From the NCBI GenBank assembly GCA_007123455.1, contig SKKZ01000061.1, positions 1-6,438 on the forward strand: a stretch of 6,438 nucleotides of DNA. The letters run 5' to 3'. This DNA is from Coriobacteriia bacterium. Lineage in GTDB: Bacteria > Actinomycetota > Coriobacteriia > Anaerosomatales > SLCP01. This document shows, piece by piece, positions 5,590-6,438 of this stretch; position 1 is the first letter of the stretch, and every line of letters starts with the position of its first letter. The position numbers and the translations under genes were made by a program. The notes beneath the pieces are model-generated. The model was not told where the DNA came from. It worked only from the letters and a program-made list of their open reading frames with translations, and did no database searches.

Positions 5590-6438
5590 TTACGGGCGTG
5601 TCGGTCGAATGCCGGCGCGCGACACGAGACGCCGGAGATTTGAAAGCTCGGCCTCCCGCCCGACCGCCTTGCCGTCGAGACGAGCGTCGAGCGCTTGCGC
5701 GAGTATACCGGAGAACAGCGGCGATGGCTCGATTCCCATCGCGATGAGATCCTCGCCGCTCACAGCAGGCTTGATACGCGAGAGGACGCTCACGAACAGG
5801 TGGATCCGCTCGCGTGCGAGGGAGTCACCCGCGGCCCACAGGTGGACGAGAGACTCGGGCGGTATCTGCTCGAGGAGACGATAGAGCCGGGATTCGCGCA
5901 TCTTGCGACGATCTTTCAGGCGTCTCCCGAGGGCGGAGCCGCGCTCGGCCAGAACGAGCACCGGCTCACCGTACTCGCGGCCGAATCTCATCCGGCGTAG
6001 CCAGCGCTCCCCTGCCTGACGCCCCGTATCCGCTGTCAGCGCAGCCACCAACGCGACTCTGCGTCTTGGAACGCGCTCGAAAGCGTCGGCAAGCGTTCGA
6101 TACGCCCGCTCGGCCCCGTAGAGTGCCTCGATGGCCCGATGGTGATCCGCACCTTCCGGCAGCAACAGGCCGAGCACGCCGAGGTCTTCGAGGCGCTCGA
6201 AGACAGCCGAAGGAGAGTCCTCGTCGATTATGTCGAGCATCTCTTCGCGTATCCTTGCGCCGCTCACCTCGTGCAGGACACCCATGTCGACCGCCTGGCG
6301 CGCAAGTTCCTCGGTGGTCGCGTCCATACTGAACCCGAACCGAAGCTCGAACCGGGCCGCACGCAACACGCGTGTCGGGTCCTCGACGAACGAGAGCGAG
6401 TGGAGCACGCGAATCGTCCCGCGCTCGAGATCGCGCAG
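5590..6438 (-). CDS. tRNA nucleotidyltransferase / poly(A) polymerase family protein, C-terminal part (5' end beyond the right edge)
   Basis: Class II tRNA nucleotidyltransferases add C and/or A to the 3' end of tRNA without a template. The frame is open from the window edge (first codon at 6438) to TAA at 5590-5592, giving 282 residues. It enters at LRDLERGTIRVLH and continues with SFVEDPTRVLRAARF, in which EDPTR (window residues 19-23) is the EDxxR motif that selects the incoming nucleotide; VSGARIREEM follows as the next conserved helix. The nucleotidyl-transfer centre with its paired aspartates must lie upstream and is not seen. The C-terminus has SGEDLIAMGIEPSPLFSGIL (about 227-246) and DARLDGKAVGREAEL, which I associate with the long tRNA nucleotidyltransferases that carry N-terminal DHH and CBS domains; that is an inference. 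No HD phosphohydrolase motif is seen. A GTG at 6408 is internal, not the start. Whether it adds CCA, CC or only A cannot be judged. Confidence 0.9.
   Translation of the reverse strand: MRDLERGTIRVLHSLSFVEDPTRVLRAARFELRFGFSMDATTEELARQAVDMGVLHEVSGARIREEMLDIIDEDSPSAVFERLEDLGVLGLLLPEGADHHRAIEALYGAERAYRTLADAFERVPRRRVALVAALTADTGRQAGERWLRRMRFGREYGEPVLVLAERGSALGRRLKDRRKMRESRLYRLLEQIPPESLVHLWAAGDSLARERIHLFVSVLSRIKPAVSGEDLIAMGIEPSPLFSGILAQALDARLDGKAVGREAELSNLRRLVSRAGIRPTRP

Noticed and set aside
5584..5596. CCCG/CGGG hairpin at the nucleotidyltransferase stop codon
   Set aside because: A 4-bp stem with a 5-nt loop and no T-tract is within chance expectation in GC-rich DNA.
1..6438. A new multi-gene defence, mobile or signalling system
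   Set aside because: All eight genes belong to known housekeeping or cobalamin families, spacing is operon-like, and I see no repeats, integrase or transposase genes, or toxin-antitoxin pairs.

Overview
The window is a GC-rich bacterial chromosome segment packed with genes on the minus strand, read from right to left: a tRNA nucleotidyltransferase C-terminal part (cut by the right edge), a minimal M50 site-2-protease-type metalloprotease, tryptophanyl-tRNA synthetase (trpS), the SMC partners scpA and scpB, an RsuA/RluB-type pseudouridine synthase, cobU and cobT (nearly complete, cut by the left edge). All eight genes are recognisable from family motifs. No plus-strand gene is supported. I see no mobile element, CRISPR array, tRNA or rRNA gene.

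The layout is operon-like. From left to right: cobT (1-1069), cobU (1077-1670), rluB (1667-2446), scpB (2449-3084), scpA (3086-3835), trpS (3848-4849), M50 protease (4934-5563), tRNA nucleotidyltransferase (5590-6438). Junctions are 7 nt, a 4-nt ATGA overlap, 2 nt, 1 nt, 12 nt, 84 nt and 26 nt. Only the 84-nt gap before trpS could comfortably hold a promoter, and it contains just a weak -10-like hexamer beside overlapping palindromes. No strong terminator is visible anywhere.

Functionally the block joins tRNA maturation and charging (nucleotidyltransferase, TrpRS), chromosome condensation (ScpA and ScpB with an SMC protein encoded elsewhere), rRNA modification (RluB) and the late lower-ligand steps of cobalamin synthesis (CobU activates cobinamide to GDP-cobinamide, CobT makes alpha-ribazole phosphate; CobS, which joins them, is not in the window). 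The order nucleotidyltransferase, M50, trpS, scpA, scpB, rluB is, from memory, a recurring housekeeping block in several deep-branching and anaerobic bacterial groups. The attached cobUT pair is the more local element.

The organism is probably a GC-rich, cobalamin-making bacterium. The strong use of GC-rich codons, GTG starts and an apparent Fe-S-type TrpRS would fit an anaerobic actinomycete (for example a Coriobacteriia-like lineage), but the window alone does not prove this. The most noteworthy detail is the TrpRS: it keeps the spacing of the [4Fe-4S] motif described for Thermotoga TrpRS, but the fourth ligand position is His instead of Cys. Overall this is an ordinary housekeeping region and I do not see a new defence, mobile or signalling system.
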